NCBI RefSeq assembly: GCF_014648915.1
Contig: NZ_BMSA01000046.1
Location: 1-43,525, forward strand
From: Streptomyces phaeofaciens
GTDB taxonomy: Bacteria > Actinomycetota > Actinomycetes > Streptomycetales > Streptomycetaceae
Direction of reading: 5' to 3'
Length of the DNA: 43,525 nt
The position numbers and the translations under genes are program-made. The notes beneath the pieces are model-generated. The model saw only the letters and a program-made list of their open reading frames with translations, did no database searches and was not told where the DNA came from. The number at the start of each line of letters is the position of its first letter. The first letter of the stretch is position 1. This document shows, piece after piece, positions 23,231 through 33,726 of the stretch.

Positions 23231-24452
23231 AGCCACCCACGGTAGCCCCTGCCGGCACGGCACCCGCGCGGGTGAGCAGGTCGGCGAGACGGTCGGTGAC
23301 CACTTCCGGGTGTTCCAGCATCACCAGGTGCCCGGCGTCCGGGACCAGCACCAGCTCGGCGTCCGGCAGCAGGTCGGCGATGGCCTCGCTGTGCTCGCTG
23401 GGCGTGACGAGGTCGCCGATCCCGGCCAGCACCAGCACCGGCATCTCCGTGAAGAGGGCGAGCGCCTCGGTCTTGTCGTGGTCCGTGAACGCCGGATAGA
23501 ACTCGGCGACGACGTCGATCGGCGTGCCCTCGATCATCCGCTCGGCGAACCGCGCGACCGCCGGGTCCACGTCCCGGGACGCGAACGAGTACCGCTTGAT
23601 GATCCCGGCGAAGAGATCGGCGGTGACCCGCCGCCCCTTCTCCACCAGCGCGGCCTGCTGCCCGAGCGCCTTCAGCACGCCCGGCAGCACCCGCCGGACC
23701 GCGTTGACGCCCGCGACCGGCAGGCCGAAGTTGACCTCGCCGAGCCTCCCGGACGACGTACCGACGAAAGCGGTGGCGACGACCCGGTCCCGGATCAGCT
23801 CCGGGAACTGGGCGGCGAGCGCCATCACCGTCATCCCGCCCATGGAGTGCCCGACGAGCACGATCGGCCCCTCGGGCGCTGCCGCGTCGATCACGGCCTT
23901 CAGATCGCGCCCCAGCTGGTCGATGCTGACCGGCACACCGTCCTGGAGCTGGGCCGCCCCGCGCGCGGAGCGGCCATGACTGCGCTGGTCCCAGTGCACG
24001 GTCCGTACGACGCCGCGCAGCGCGGCACGCTGGAAGTGCCAGGAGTCCTGGGTGAGGCAGTAGCCGTGGCTGAAGACGACGGTGACGGGCAGCGGCGCCT
24101 TGCGGCCGAAGAGCCGCCGGCGCCGGGTGGCCGGGCCGCCCTGCGGCTCGACGTCGTCGACCTCGTAGTACAGCTCGGTGCCGTCGTCGGCGTACGCCTT
24201 GCCGGGGGTGCCGCGCAGGGCGCCGTAGGGCCCCGCCGAGTCGAGGGCGAGCCGGGCCTTGGCCCGCATGCCGCGCCCCACGGTCATCCGCTCCACGGCG
24301 ACACCGGCCGCGGCGCCCGCGGCGATCACGCCTATCGCGGCACCGGCGATACCGGTCGCCCGGCGCCAGCCCCCGGCCGCCCCCGTGGCGGAGGCGGCGA
24401 CGACGGCCGCCGAGGCGGCGCTCGCCACTGCCTCCGCACTGCTCTCGCTCAC
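23196..24452 (-). CDS. Alpha/beta hydrolase with N-terminal membrane segment
   Basis: 418 residues. Residues ~30-52 (ATGIAGAAIGVIAAGAAAGV) form a membrane anchor. The hydrolase fold starts near 120: VTVVFSHGYCLTQDSWHFQR (oxyanion HG), WDQRSHGRSARG, VLVGHSMGGMTVMALAAQFP with the nucleophile Ser, PVLVLAGIGDLVTPSEHS with the acid Asp, and DAGHLVMLEHPE with the catalytic His. Related proteins include esterases and lipases; the substrate is unknown. It lies between alr and tsaE in the alr-to-tsaE run. Confidence 0.87.
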   Translation of the reverse strand: MSESSAEAVASAASAAVVAASATGAAGGWRRATGIAGAAIGVIAAGAAAGVAVERMTVGRGMRAKARLALDSAGPYGALRGTPGKAYADDGTELYYEVDDVEPQGGPATRRRRLFGRKAPLPVTVVFSHGYCLTQDSWHFQRAALRGVVRTVHWDQRSHGRSARGAAQLQDGVPVSIDQLGRDLKAVIDAAAPEGPIVLVGHSMGGMTVMALAAQFPELIRDRVVATAFVGTSSGRLGEVNFGLPVAGVNAVRRVLPGVLKALGQQAALVEKGRRVTADLFAGIIKRYSFASRDVDPAVARFAERMIEGTPIDVVAEFYPAFTDHDKTEALALFTEMPVLVLAGIGDLVTPSEHSEAIADLLPDAELVLVPDAGHLVMLEHPEVVTDRLADLLTRAGAVPAGATVGGYGSTSSTAQPG

Positions 24453-24515
24453 GTACCGCTCCTTAGGTCCGCCGGGTCCTGCTCGTGGAGTGCTGTGTGT
24501 GGGTTACCCGTCTCG

Positions 24516-25679
24516 TCACTCGTTCACGTAGACGCGCGGAACGCGTGCGCCGATGCGTGTGACGATTTCGTACCCGATGGTTCCGGCCGCCTGCGCCCAG
24601 TCCTCCGCCGTGGGCTCGCCGCGGTCGCCGGGGCCGAAGAGGACCGCCTCGTCGCCCGGCCGCGGCTCGTCGCCGCCCAGGTCGACCACGAACTGGTCCA
24701 TGGCGATCCGCCCGGCGGCGGTCCGCCACTTGCCGCCGACCAGGACCGGCCCGGTCCCGGACGCGTGGCGCGGGACACCGTCGGCGTAGCCCAGCGGGAC
24801 CAGGCCGAGGGTGGTGTCCCCGGGGGTGACGTAGTGATGGCCGTAGCTCACGCCGTGCCCGCCCGGGACGTGCTTCACCAGGGCCAGCGGGGTGGTCAGG
24901 GTCATCACCGGGCGCAGGCCGAGGTCGGCGCTGGTGCCGACCTCCGGGCTGGGCGAGAGGCCGTACATCGCGACACCGGGGCGGACCAGGTCGAAGTGGG
25001 CCTCCGGGAGGGTGAGCATGGCCGGGGAGTTGGCGATGTGCCGCACCTCGGGCCGTACGCCCTGCGCCTCGGCGTGGCCCACCATCTCGTGGAAGCGGGC
25101 GAGCTGGGCGGCGACGGACGGATGCCCGGGCTCGTCGGCGCAGGCGAAGTGCGACCACAGGCCGGTGATCCGGACGAGTCCGTCGCTCTCGGCCCGCAGC
25201 GCCCCGGCGACCAGCTCGGGCCAGTCGGCGGGCTGGCAGCCGCCCCGGCCGAGTCCGGTGTCGGCCTTGAGCTGCACGCGCGCGGGACGGCCGGCGGCGC
25301 GGGCGCCCTCGACGGCTTCCCGCAGCGCCCACGTCCCGCTGAGGGACACGTCGATCCCGGCCTCGACGGCCTCCCGCCAGGGCCCGCCCGGCGTCCACAG
25401 CCAGCACATGATCCTGATGTCCGCCGGCAGCCCGCCCCGGGCGCGCAGCGCGAGCGCCTCCTCGGGCGTGGCGGTGCCCACCCAGGTGGCGCCGGCCTCC
25501 ACGGCCGCGCGGGCGCACGGGAACGCGCCGTGGCCGTATCCGTCGGCCTTGACCACGGCCATGAACGCCGCGCCCGGTGCCTTGGCGCGCAGGGTCCGCA
25601 CGTTGGCCCGCAGCGCGGCCAGGTCGATCTCGGCGCGGGCGCGGGGCGGGGCGGCGGGCGGTCGTGGCGTCTCACTCAT
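24516..25679 (-). CDS. alr: Alanine racemase
   Basis: 387 residues. PLP enzyme converting L-Ala to D-Ala for peptidoglycan. The PLP lysine is Lys44 in AVVKADGYGHG, the second catalytic base is Tyr279 in GGHGVSYGHHY, and RIAMDQFVVDLG marks the C-terminal domain. The ATG has no good Shine-Dalgarno. It is 34 bases from the upstream L,D-transpeptidase stop and 63 bases from the hydrolase, so these wall genes may share a transcript. Confidence 0.97.
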   Translation of the reverse strand: MSETPRPPAAPPRARAEIDLAALRANVRTLRAKAPGAAFMAVVKADGYGHGAFPCARAAVEAGATWVGTATPEEALALRARGGLPADIRIMCWLWTPGGPWREAVEAGIDVSLSGTWALREAVEGARAAGRPARVQLKADTGLGRGGCQPADWPELVAGALRAESDGLVRITGLWSHFACADEPGHPSVAAQLARFHEMVGHAEAQGVRPEVRHIANSPAMLTLPEAHFDLVRPGVAMYGLSPSPEVGTSADLGLRPVMTLTTPLALVKHVPGGHGVSYGHHYVTPGDTTLGLVPLGYADGVPRHASGTGPVLVGGKWRTAAGRIAMDQFVVDLGGDEPRPGDEAVLFGPGDRGEPTAEDWAQAAGTIGYEIVTRIGARVPRVYVNE

Positions 25680-25713
25680 CGCGCCCAGTGTCTCAGAGCG
25701 GTCGGACAGCCCC

Positions 25714-26598
25714 TCAAGTGCCGGGCCGGTGCCCCCAGGCATAGACCCGGTCCCCCTTCTTCAGCACGTCCCACAGCTTGCGCGCGTCCCCGACCGTGAG
25801 GTTGACGCAGCCCATGGAGCCGATGGTGGTGTGGATGGTGTCGTAGACGGCGTGGAAGGCCTGTCCGCCGCTGAAGAACTGGGCGTAGGGCATGGGGGTG
25901 TTGTAGAGCGTCGAGGTGTGGTTCTTGTGCTTCCAGTAGACGGTGTGCCAGCCCTTCCGGGTCGGGTACGCGGCCCGCCCGGTCCGCACCGACACCGGTC
26001 CGAACACGACCTTCGTCCCTTTCTGCACCCAGGTGAGCTGCCGGTCGAGATCGACGCAGGCGACCCGTGCGGCGGCCTTCACGGGGCACTTCTTCGCGGC
26101 GTTGGGGTTCTCCCGCGCCGCGATCAGCTGCATCCGCGCCCAGGTGACGGGCCCGGCGAAGCCGATGGCCGGCTTGATCTTCTCCTTCTTCTGGAAGGCC
26201 TGGATCGCCCGGCAGTCGGCGGCGGACTGCTTCCCGTCCGCCGTGAGCCCCAGCCACCGCTCGACGGCCCGCTGGTACGGCCCGGTGCTCTTGCTGCACG
26301 CCACCCGCGCGGCCGCCTCGCCCAGCGGCACGTACTCGATCAGGTCGTACGTCCCCTCCGGCGCGTCCCTCGGCTCGACGGCGTCCTCCTGTGCCGTGGG
26401 CTCGTGGACGACCGGTGCGAGCAGCTGGTCGGGGGTGTCCCGCTGCCAGGGCCGCGCGGGGCCCGGCGCGATCCCGGGCACCAGCTCGCTCTCGGGGGCG
26501 GGCGGCGCCGGGGCGGCGGCGGCGGTCCCGGCGGGCAGCAGGGCCGCCCCGGCGAGCAGTACGGCGAGAGCAGGGGGCGCGATACGTCTGCTGATCAT
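25714..26598 (-). CDS. Secreted L,D-transpeptidase (YkuD) with peptidoglycan-binding domain
   Basis: 294 residues. Signal peptide ~1-29 (MISRRIAPPALAVLLAGAAL ... GTAAAAPAP). The middle (about 110-165: QRAVERWLGLTADGKQSAAD, IQAFQKKEKIKPAIGF) is a peptidoglycan-binding-like helical domain. The YkuD catalytic domain follows: LTWVQKGTKVVFGPVSVRTG, GWHTVYWKHKNHTS and HTTIGSMGCVNLT with Cys264; Met replaces the usual His of SHGC(V/I)N. It would form 3-3 cross-links or attach proteins to peptidoglycan. The ATG has no visible Shine-Dalgarno; the signal peptide supports it. Confidence 0.9.
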   Translation of the reverse strand: MISRRIAPPALAVLLAGAALLPAGTAAAAPAPPAPESELVPGIAPGPARPWQRDTPDQLLAPVVHEPTAQEDAVEPRDAPEGTYDLIEYVPLGEAAARVACSKSTGPYQRAVERWLGLTADGKQSAADCRAIQAFQKKEKIKPAIGFAGPVTWARMQLIAARENPNAAKKCPVKAAARVACVDLDRQLTWVQKGTKVVFGPVSVRTGRAAYPTRKGWHTVYWKHKNHTSTLYNTPMPYAQFFSGGQAFHAVYDTIHTTIGSMGCVNLTVGDARKLWDVLKKGDRVYAWGHRPGT

Positions 26599-26670
26599 GC
26601 GATCAGACAATCGTGAGGGGGGAGGGCGACGGGGAGTGCCGCGCGGCGGGGTCACCCTTTCAGCCCCGCC

Positions 26671-28104
26671 TCACCCCCGCACGTCCCGCCACACCCCCGG
26701 CAGCGCCTCGGCCACGTCGTACGCCCCCACCGGCGCCCCCTGCGCCGCGAACCGCCCCGCCAGCCCGTGCAGATAGGCCGCCACGCTCCCCGCGTCCAAG
26801 GCGCTCAGCCCCGCCGCCAGCAGCGACCCCGCGAGCCCGGACAGCACGTCCCCGCTCCCGGCGGTCGCCAGCCACGGCGTCCCGGTGGGATTCACCCGAA
26901 CGGGCCCCCCGTCCGGCCCGGCGACCAGCGTGGTCGAGCCCTTCAGGAGAACGGTCGCCCCGTACCGCGCGGCGAGTTCGCGCACCCAGGCCAGCCGGGC
27001 CGCCTCGACCTCCTCGCGCGCCACCCCGAGCAGCGCGGCGGCCTCTCCGGCGTGCGGCGTCATCAGGGTCGGCGCGGTCCGGGCCCGCACCGCGTCCGGG
27101 TCGGCCAGCCGCAGCCCGTCCGCGTCGAGCAGCACCGGTACGTCCGTCCCCAGCACCTGCGCGACGGCGGCGGAGTCGTCCCCCGCCCCGGGTCCCGCCA
27201 CCCACGCCTGCACCCGCCCCGCCGCCGACGGCCCCCCGGCCGACACCAGGGTCTCCGGGAAACGGGCGAGCACGGCGGGACCGGCGGGACCGACGTACCG
27301 CACGGCACCCGCCCCGCCCCGCAGCGCGCCCGCGACGGCGAGCACGGCGGCCCCCGGATACCGCGCGGACCCGGCGGCGACGCCCACGACCCCGCGCCGG
27401 TACTTGTCGCTCGCCGCCCCCGGCACCGGCAGCAGCGCGGCCACGTCCGCGTGCTGCAACGCCTCCGCCTCGGCCCCGCCCGGCGGCAGTTCCAGCCCGA
27501 TGTCCACGAACCGCACCGACCCGGCGTACTCCCGCGCCGGATCGATCAGCAGCCCCGGCTTGTGCGCGCCGAAGGTGACGGTGAGGTCGGCCCGTACGGC
27601 CGCCCCCCGCACCTCGCCGCTGTCCGCCTCCACCCCGCTGGGCAGATCGACGGCGACGACGGCCGCCGGCGCCCCGGCGACCAGTTCGGCCAGGGCGGCG
27701 GCGTCCTCACGGAGCCCGCCCCGCCCGCCGATCCCGACGATCCCGTCCAGCACGAGGTCGGCCCGCCGGATCGCCGGTCCGGCGTCCCCCGGCGCCACGG
27801 ACCTGCCCCCCGCCCGCCGCAGGGCATCCAGTCCCCGGGCGTGGGTGCGCGCGGGCGCGAGCAGCACGGCCGTCACCCCCGCGCCCCGCCGGGCGAGCCG
27901 GGCGCCGGCGTACAGGGCGTCACCGCCGTTGTCCCCGCTGCCCACCAGCAGGACGATCCGCCGTCCGTACACCCGGCCCAGCAGATCCGCGCAGGCGGCG
28001 GCGAGCCCGGCGGCGGCGCGCTGCATCAACGCCCCGTCGGGAAGCCGTGCCATGAGCACCCGCTCGGCCGATCTGACCGTCTCTACGCTGTACGCGGTAC
28101 GCAT
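26671..28104 (-). CDS. nnrD: Bifunctional NAD(P)H-hydrate repair enzyme (epimerase + dehydratase)
   Basis: 477 residues, cytoplasmic. The N-terminal YjeF_N-type epimerase (1-~215) has VLLVGSGDNGGDALYAGARL and VLDGIVGIGGRGG. The C-terminal dehydratase, a ribokinase-like fold, has VLLDADGLRLADPD, LMTPHAGEAAALLG, TVLLKGSTTLVAGPDG and the nucleotide motif WLATAGSGDVLSGLAGSLLA. The pair restores damaged NADHX/NADPHX using ADP or ATP. Long enough for both domains. Lies upstream of the L,D-transpeptidase and just downstream of acpS; ends 72 bases before the transpeptidase start. Confidence 0.95.
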   Translation of the reverse strand: MRTAYSVETVRSAERVLMARLPDGALMQRAAAGLAAACADLLGRVYGRRIVLLVGSGDNGGDALYAGARLARRGAGVTAVLLAPARTHARGLDALRRAGGRSVAPGDAGPAIRRADLVLDGIVGIGGRGGLREDAAALAELVAGAPAAVVAVDLPSGVEADSGEVRGAAVRADLTVTFGAHKPGLLIDPAREYAGSVRFVDIGLELPPGGAEAEALQHADVAALLPVPGAASDKYRRGVVGVAAGSARYPGAAVLAVAGALRGGAGAVRYVGPAGPAVLARFPETLVSAGGPSAAGRVQAWVAGPGAGDDSAAVAQVLGTDVPVLLDADGLRLADPDAVRARTAPTLMTPHAGEAAALLGVAREEVEAARLAWVRELAARYGATVLLKGSTTLVAGPDGGPVRVNPTGTPWLATAGSGDVLSGLAGSLLAAGLSALDAGSVAAYLHGLAGRFAAQGAPVGAYDVAEALPGVWRDVRG

Positions 28105-28131
28105 ACGGCCGAGTCTGTCACTCCCCGGCCG

Positions 28132-28503
28132 TCATCCCTCGGCAATGACCACGGCCGAGGCCACGCCCGCGTCATGACTGAGCGACACATGCCAGGCCCG
28201 CACGCCCAGTTCGGCCGCCCGGGCCGCGACACTCCCGCGCACCCGCAGCCGTGGCTGACCGCTCGCCTCCACCCACACCTCCGCGTCGGTCCACAGCAGC
28301 CCCGCCGGTGCCCCCAGCGCCTTGGCCACCGCCTCCTTCGCCGCGAACCGCGCCGCCAGCGAGGCGACCCCGCGCCGCTCCCCGCTCGGCAGCAGCAACT
28401 CCCTCTCGACGAACAGCCGCTCGGCGAGCGCGGGCGTCCGCTCCAGCGACGCCGCGAACCGCTCGATCTCGGCCACGTCGATACCGACCCCGATGATGCT
28501 CAT
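28132..28503 (-). CDS. acpS: Holo-[acyl-carrier-protein] synthase AcpS
   Basis: 123 residues, the usual length. Transfers 4'-phosphopantetheine from CoA to apo-ACP. Motifs: IIGVGIDVAEIERFAASLER with the metal Asp and FAAKEAVAKALG with the metal Glu and catalytic Lys. ATG 28503 is preferred over the in-frame GTG at 28512, since a TAGGGT box lies 7 bases before it. It is first in the acpS-nnrD-ldt-alr run on this strand and divergent from the 28611 gene. Confidence 0.95.
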   Translation of the reverse strand: MSIIGVGIDVAEIERFAASLERTPALAERLFVERELLLPSGERRGVASLAARFAAKEAVAKALGAPAGLLWTDAEVWVEASGQPRLRVRGSVAARAAELGVRAWHVSLSHDAGVASAVVIAEG

Positions 28504-28510
28504 GCCGAGC

Positions 28511-28516
28511 ACCCTA
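28511..28516 (-). promoter_or_regulatory. Candidate -10 of a leaderless start (acpS)
   Basis: Minus-strand TAGGGT, 7 bases before the ATG at 28503. No clear -35; an AGGGTG overlap could also act as a weak ribosome site, so the leaderless reading is not certain. Confidence 0.4.
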
Positions 28517-28610
28517 CGGCCGGGTACACCGCACCCACCGCTGTCACAGCCGACTGCTAGCCTGCGGCGACTTGATCACGATCATCGGCGTGGTGCCAGG
28601 GGGCGGAGGA

Positions 28611-29585
28611 ATGAGCAGTACCGGCGGAAGACCCATGGGCTCGACAGGGCCGACCTTCGACCCGTTCGACAACACACCCGAGCTGATCCCCCTGCGGACC
28701 GCCGCGCAGGCGGGCCAATGGCCCGCCGTACGCGCCTGGTTCACGGGGCTGGACTCGGCGGAGAAGATCTCCACCGGCTCGGCCGTACTCGCCGACATCG
28801 ACGGCGTGGAAACGTTTCTGGAGCGGGCGGCGGCCGAACTCCCCGGCGACCCCCTGCCCCGCACCCTGCTCGCCGAGCGGTACATCCACATCGGCTGGGA
28901 CATCCGCAGCGGCGCCCGCGCCAACCACGTCTCCCGGGACCAGTTCGACCAGTTCCACGCCTGGCTGCGCAGGGCCGAACAGTTACTGATCGACGTCTGC
29001 GCCGAGCAGCCCGCGTACGCGCCGGCCTGGACGGCCCGGCTGCTCACCGCGCGCGGCCTGGAGCTGGGCCAGGCCGAGGCCCGCCGCCGCTTCGACCGGC
29101 TCTCCGCCCACCACCCGCATCTCTACCGCGCGCAGAGCCAGCTGCTCCAGCAGGTGTGCCCGAAGTGGGGCGGCTCCTGGGACGCGGCACACGGCTTCGC
29201 CCGGGAGTGCGCGACCTCCGCGCCCGACGGCACCAACGCCGGCGCCATGGTCGCCCTCGCCCACATCGAGCACTGGCTGGACCTGGACGGCACCGAACGC
29301 ACCGCCTACCTGCGGGGCGTGCCGGTCCGTGACGACCTGCGCTTCGCCGCCCAGGTCTCCGTGCTGCACCCGTCCTACCGGCCCGACTGGAACGCGATCG
29401 GCGCGCACAGCGCGTTCGCGTTCGCCTTCTCCCTCGGCGGCCATTCCGAGCTGGCGGCCCCGCACTTCGCCTTCCTCGGCGACCGGGCCTCCGAGTTCCC
29501 GTGGCAGTACCTGGGCGACCCGAAGACCGGGTTCCACACGTTCCGTACGTCCGCCCTGGAGACCCGAGGGAGCGCCCACCGGTGA
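28611..29585 (+). CDS. Hypothetical helical protein (DUF4034/TPR-like) with a TTA codon
   Basis: 324 residues. ATG 28611 follows GGCGGAGGA. No signal or membrane segment. It is Trp- and Arg-rich and mostly helical: LRTAAQAGQWPAVRAWFTGL, ERYIHIGWDIRSGARANHVS, LTARGLELGQAEARRRFDRL. The pattern recalls tetratricopeptide repeats and, less surely, DUF4034 proteins. Leu at about residue 125 is encoded by TTA (28983-28985), the only in-frame TTA I noticed in the window; in Streptomyces this makes translation depend on the bldA tRNA and thus on developmental timing. The stop overlaps the M16 gene start as GTGA, so the M16 protein inherits that dependence. Confidence 0.75.
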   Translation: MSSTGGRPMGSTGPTFDPFDNTPELIPLRTAAQAGQWPAVRAWFTGLDSAEKISTGSAVLADIDGVETFLERAAAELPGDPLPRTLLAERYIHIGWDIRSGARANHVSRDQFDQFHAWLRRAEQLLIDVCAEQPAYAPAWTARLLTARGLELGQAEARRRFDRLSAHHPHLYRAQSQLLQQVCPKWGGSWDAAHGFARECATSAPDGTNAGAMVALAHIEHWLDLDGTERTAYLRGVPVRDDLRFAAQVSVLHPSYRPDWNAIGAHSAFAFAFSLGGHSELAAPHFAFLGDRASEFPWQYLGDPKTGFHTFRTSALETRGSAHR

Positions 29586-31327
29586 CCACCGACCTCCACG
29601 ACCAGGACGGCCTGGCCGCCCTCGACGGCCTGCTCTCCCACACCACCGTCGACGGCATCCCCACGCTCTACGCCCCCGCGGCCGGCAAGGAGATCACCGC
29701 CGGCCTCTTCTTCCGCGTGGGCCGCGCCGACGAGACCCTGGCCACCGCCGGGATCACCCATCTCGTCGAACATCTCGCCCTGCACCGCCTCGGCCTGTCC
29801 GACCTGCACTACAACGGCGCGACGGCGAACGCGTACACCCTCTTCCACGTCACCGGCAACGAGGAGGAGGTCGTCTCCTATCTCAACAGCCTGTGCGCGG
29901 GCCTGCGGGACCTGCCGATGGAGCGCCTGGAGACCGAGAAGGAGATCCTGCGCACCGAGGCGGCCGGCCGGGGCGGCGGCCCCCAGCACCAGATGCCGCT
30001 GTGGCGGTACGGCGCCCGGGGCTACGGCCTGTCCAGCTACACCGAGCTGGGCACCTGGAGCCTCACCCCCGACCAGGTCAGGCACTGGGCCGAGACCCGC
30101 TTCACCCGGGACAACGCGGTCCTGTGGATCACCAGCGACCACGTCCCCGACGGCCTCGACCTCACCCTCCCGGCGGGCTCCCGCTTCCCGGCCCCCGCCC
30201 CGACCAGCGCCCTGCCGGTCACACCCGCCTACATCCACGGCGACGACGGCCATGTGGTCCTCACCTCCGTCGTCCGCCGCTCCACCTCCGCCTCCGTCTT
30301 CGCGGACGTCCTCGGCCGGGCCCTCTTCCAGGACCTGCGCCAGGAGGGCGGCTACTCGTACTCGGCGGAGGCCGACTACAGCCCGCGCGACGCCGAGTTC
30401 GCCACCCTCACCGCGTACGCCGACTCCCTCCCGCAGAAACAGGACGCGGTCGTCGGCGGCTTCGTCGACACCCTCGCCCGGCTGCGCGCGGGCCGCATCG
30501 AGCAGTCCGAACTGGACTCCGTGCGCACCAAGCTCCTCAAGATGTACGACACCCCCGACCTGGGTGCCGCCTCGCTCCCCTCCTACGCGCTGAGCCTGCT
30601 GCTCGGCCACCGTGTCCTGAGCCCCGACGGGCACCGGGCCGAGCTGGACGCGGTGACCCTGGCCGACCTGCGCGAGGTCGCCCGCGAGGTGTGGGGCGGC
30701 GCGCTGCTCCAGGTCCCCGGCCGGGGCGTCGACTGGGCGGGCCTCACCGTCGCCCCGCAGTACTCCCAGGAGGCCGTCACCGGCACCCGGCACGAATCCC
30801 TGGAGGACGACCGGGTCACCCTGGTCATCGGCACCGACGGCGTGAGCCTGCTGACCCCGAAGGGCCCGGTCACCGTCCGCTTCGACGCCGTCTCGGCGAT
30901 GACCACCCGCCCCGACGGCGCCCGCGCCCTCACCGGGCACGACGGTTTCTCCGTCACCGTCGAACCGACCCTCTTCAAGAAGGTCACCCCGGAGCGGATC
31001 GCGGCGCTCGACGCCGCCGTCCCGGCGGCCGCGGTGGTCCCGATGCCGGCCCGCGACGCCGACCGGATCCCGCGGCCCCGCAAGCGCGAGAAGCCGCCCC
31101 GCGACCGGCGCGCGACGGCGCGCGCCTGGGGCTGGACGGCACTCCTCGTCCTGCTGGGCGCGCTGGCCGCCGTCTGGCCGGTGATCTGCGGGTACCTCAT
31201 CGTCGACCGGATCGAGGAGGACCGCATACCCCCGCTGCACGGCATGTTCGGCATGGGTGTGCTGGAGTTCGCGCTGATCCGCTGGGCCCGCTCGGTGAAC
31301 CGGCGCCGCCGGGACGCCCGCGTCTGA
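29582..31327 (+). CDS. M16-family (insulinase-like) peptidase with a C-terminal membrane anchor
   Basis: 581 residues from a GTG in a GTGA overlap with the previous stop. The N-terminal half has the inverted zinc motif ITHLVEH (His60, Glu63, His64) and a third-ligand candidate (Glu117 or Glu121, in LETEKEILRTE); the gap is ~55 residues instead of ~75, so one helix seems missing. The C-terminal half of the M16 unit keeps the substrate-binding RQEGGYSYS motif. After residue ~400 comes a beta domain (DRVTLVIGTDGVSLLTPKGP), a basic linker, and hydrophobic segments (TALLVLLGALAAVWPVICGY). No N-terminal signal, so the catalytic part is probably cytoplasmic. M16 enzymes usually degrade peptides in a closed clamshell; the single unit implies a homodimer or a partner. 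Confidence 0.82.
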   Translation: MTTDLHDQDGLAALDGLLSHTTVDGIPTLYAPAAGKEITAGLFFRVGRADETLATAGITHLVEHLALHRLGLSDLHYNGATANAYTLFHVTGNEEEVVSYLNSLCAGLRDLPMERLETEKEILRTEAAGRGGGPQHQMPLWRYGARGYGLSSYTELGTWSLTPDQVRHWAETRFTRDNAVLWITSDHVPDGLDLTLPAGSRFPAPAPTSALPVTPAYIHGDDGHVVLTSVVRRSTSASVFADVLGRALFQDLRQEGGYSYSAEADYSPRDAEFATLTAYADSLPQKQDAVVGGFVDTLARLRAGRIEQSELDSVRTKLLKMYDTPDLGAASLPSYALSLLLGHRVLSPDGHRAELDAVTLADLREVAREVWGGALLQVPGRGVDWAGLTVAPQYSQEAVTGTRHESLEDDRVTLVIGTDGVSLLTPKGPVTVRFDAVSAMTTRPDGARALTGHDGFSVTVEPTLFKKVTPERIAALDAAVPAAAVVPMPARDADRIPRPRKREKPPRDRRATARAWGWTALLVLLGALAAVWPVICGYLIVDRIEEDRIPPLHGMFGMGVLEFALIRWARSVNRRRRDARV

Positions 31328-31336
31328 CCGGGGAGA

Positions 31337-31361
31337 GGGCCGTCCCGCGCCGGGACGGCCC
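31337..31361. terminator. Bidirectional terminator between the M16 gene and glmS
   Basis: GGGCCGTCCCG, a 3-base loop and the perfect complement form an 11-bp stem. It sits 10 bases past the M16 stop and 5 bases past the convergent glmS stop. Confidence 0.8.
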
Positions 31362-31365
31362 CGCC

Positions 31366-33213
<1,848 letters not shown>

Positions 33214-33220
33214 GCGCGGC

Positions 33221-33226
33221 AGCCTA
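33221..33226 (-). promoter_or_regulatory. Candidate -10 of a leaderless start (glmS)
   Basis: Minus-strand TAGGCT exactly 7 bases before the ATG; no Shine-Dalgarno. The same hexamer stands in the same place before tsaB. Confidence 0.5.
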
Positions 33227-33328
33227 CGGCCGAGCAAGGTCCCGAAAGAGCCTCCGCGTGCCCGAATTCGGAAATTCCCACGGGGGTACGAACGCCCGGG
33301 ACGCACCGCGAGGTCACTCCTAAATCAG

Positions 33329-33357
33329 TTGTCCCCAGGAACACACGTTCGTAGACT
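33329..33357 (+). promoter_or_regulatory. Promoter in the glmS - secreted protein gap
   Basis: TTGTCC (33329-33334) and TAGACT (33352-33357), 17-base spacer. Transcription would start near 33365 and run through a 24-codon ORF (33449-33523) to the secreted-protein gene at 33727, a leader of about 360 bases. No other clear promoter was found in the 513-base gap. Confidence 0.6.
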
Positions 33358-33448
33358 GGCGCCGCGCCGGGCCGGTGCTGACCACATCCGCCCTCGCACA
33401 CACCGGTCAGCGGCCGGGGGAACGATGTCGCTACGGGGAGGACCTTTC

Positions 33449-33523
33449 ATGTCGCAGTACCTGCGATCCGCGTGTCTCACGCGCACCCACGCCCGACGTC
33501 CCGAACGCCGGGCGTTCTCCTAG
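33449..33523 (+). CDS. Possible 24-codon leader ORF
   Basis: ATG 8 bases after a GGGGAGG ribosome site, then 24 codons beginning MSQYLRSACLTRTHARRPER and rich in Arg, ending TAG. It lies between the promoter at 33329 and the secreted-protein gene. It could be a regulatory leader peptide or a small basic protein. Support is the ribosome site alone. Confidence 0.4.
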   Translation: MSQYLRSACLTRTHARRPERRAFS

Positions 33524-33726
33524 CGCCATTCCGCGCCGCCCGACCGTCACGCCGAGGCGAACGACACCACGACCCGCACCACCCCTCGTCACCTTGACGG
33601 GGACGGGTGCGCCCGGGGATCGACCACCGTCCCGGTGATCACTTCACTGCAATTCCTCCAGTAAGACGCACTTCCGTCCGTCACACATGGGGCTTTTTGT
33701 CATGCCCTGAACGAGAGGAAGACTCC

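Noticed and set aside
33594..33620. TTGACG as a possible -35 before the secreted-protein gene
   Set aside because: No acceptable -10 at 16-19 bases.
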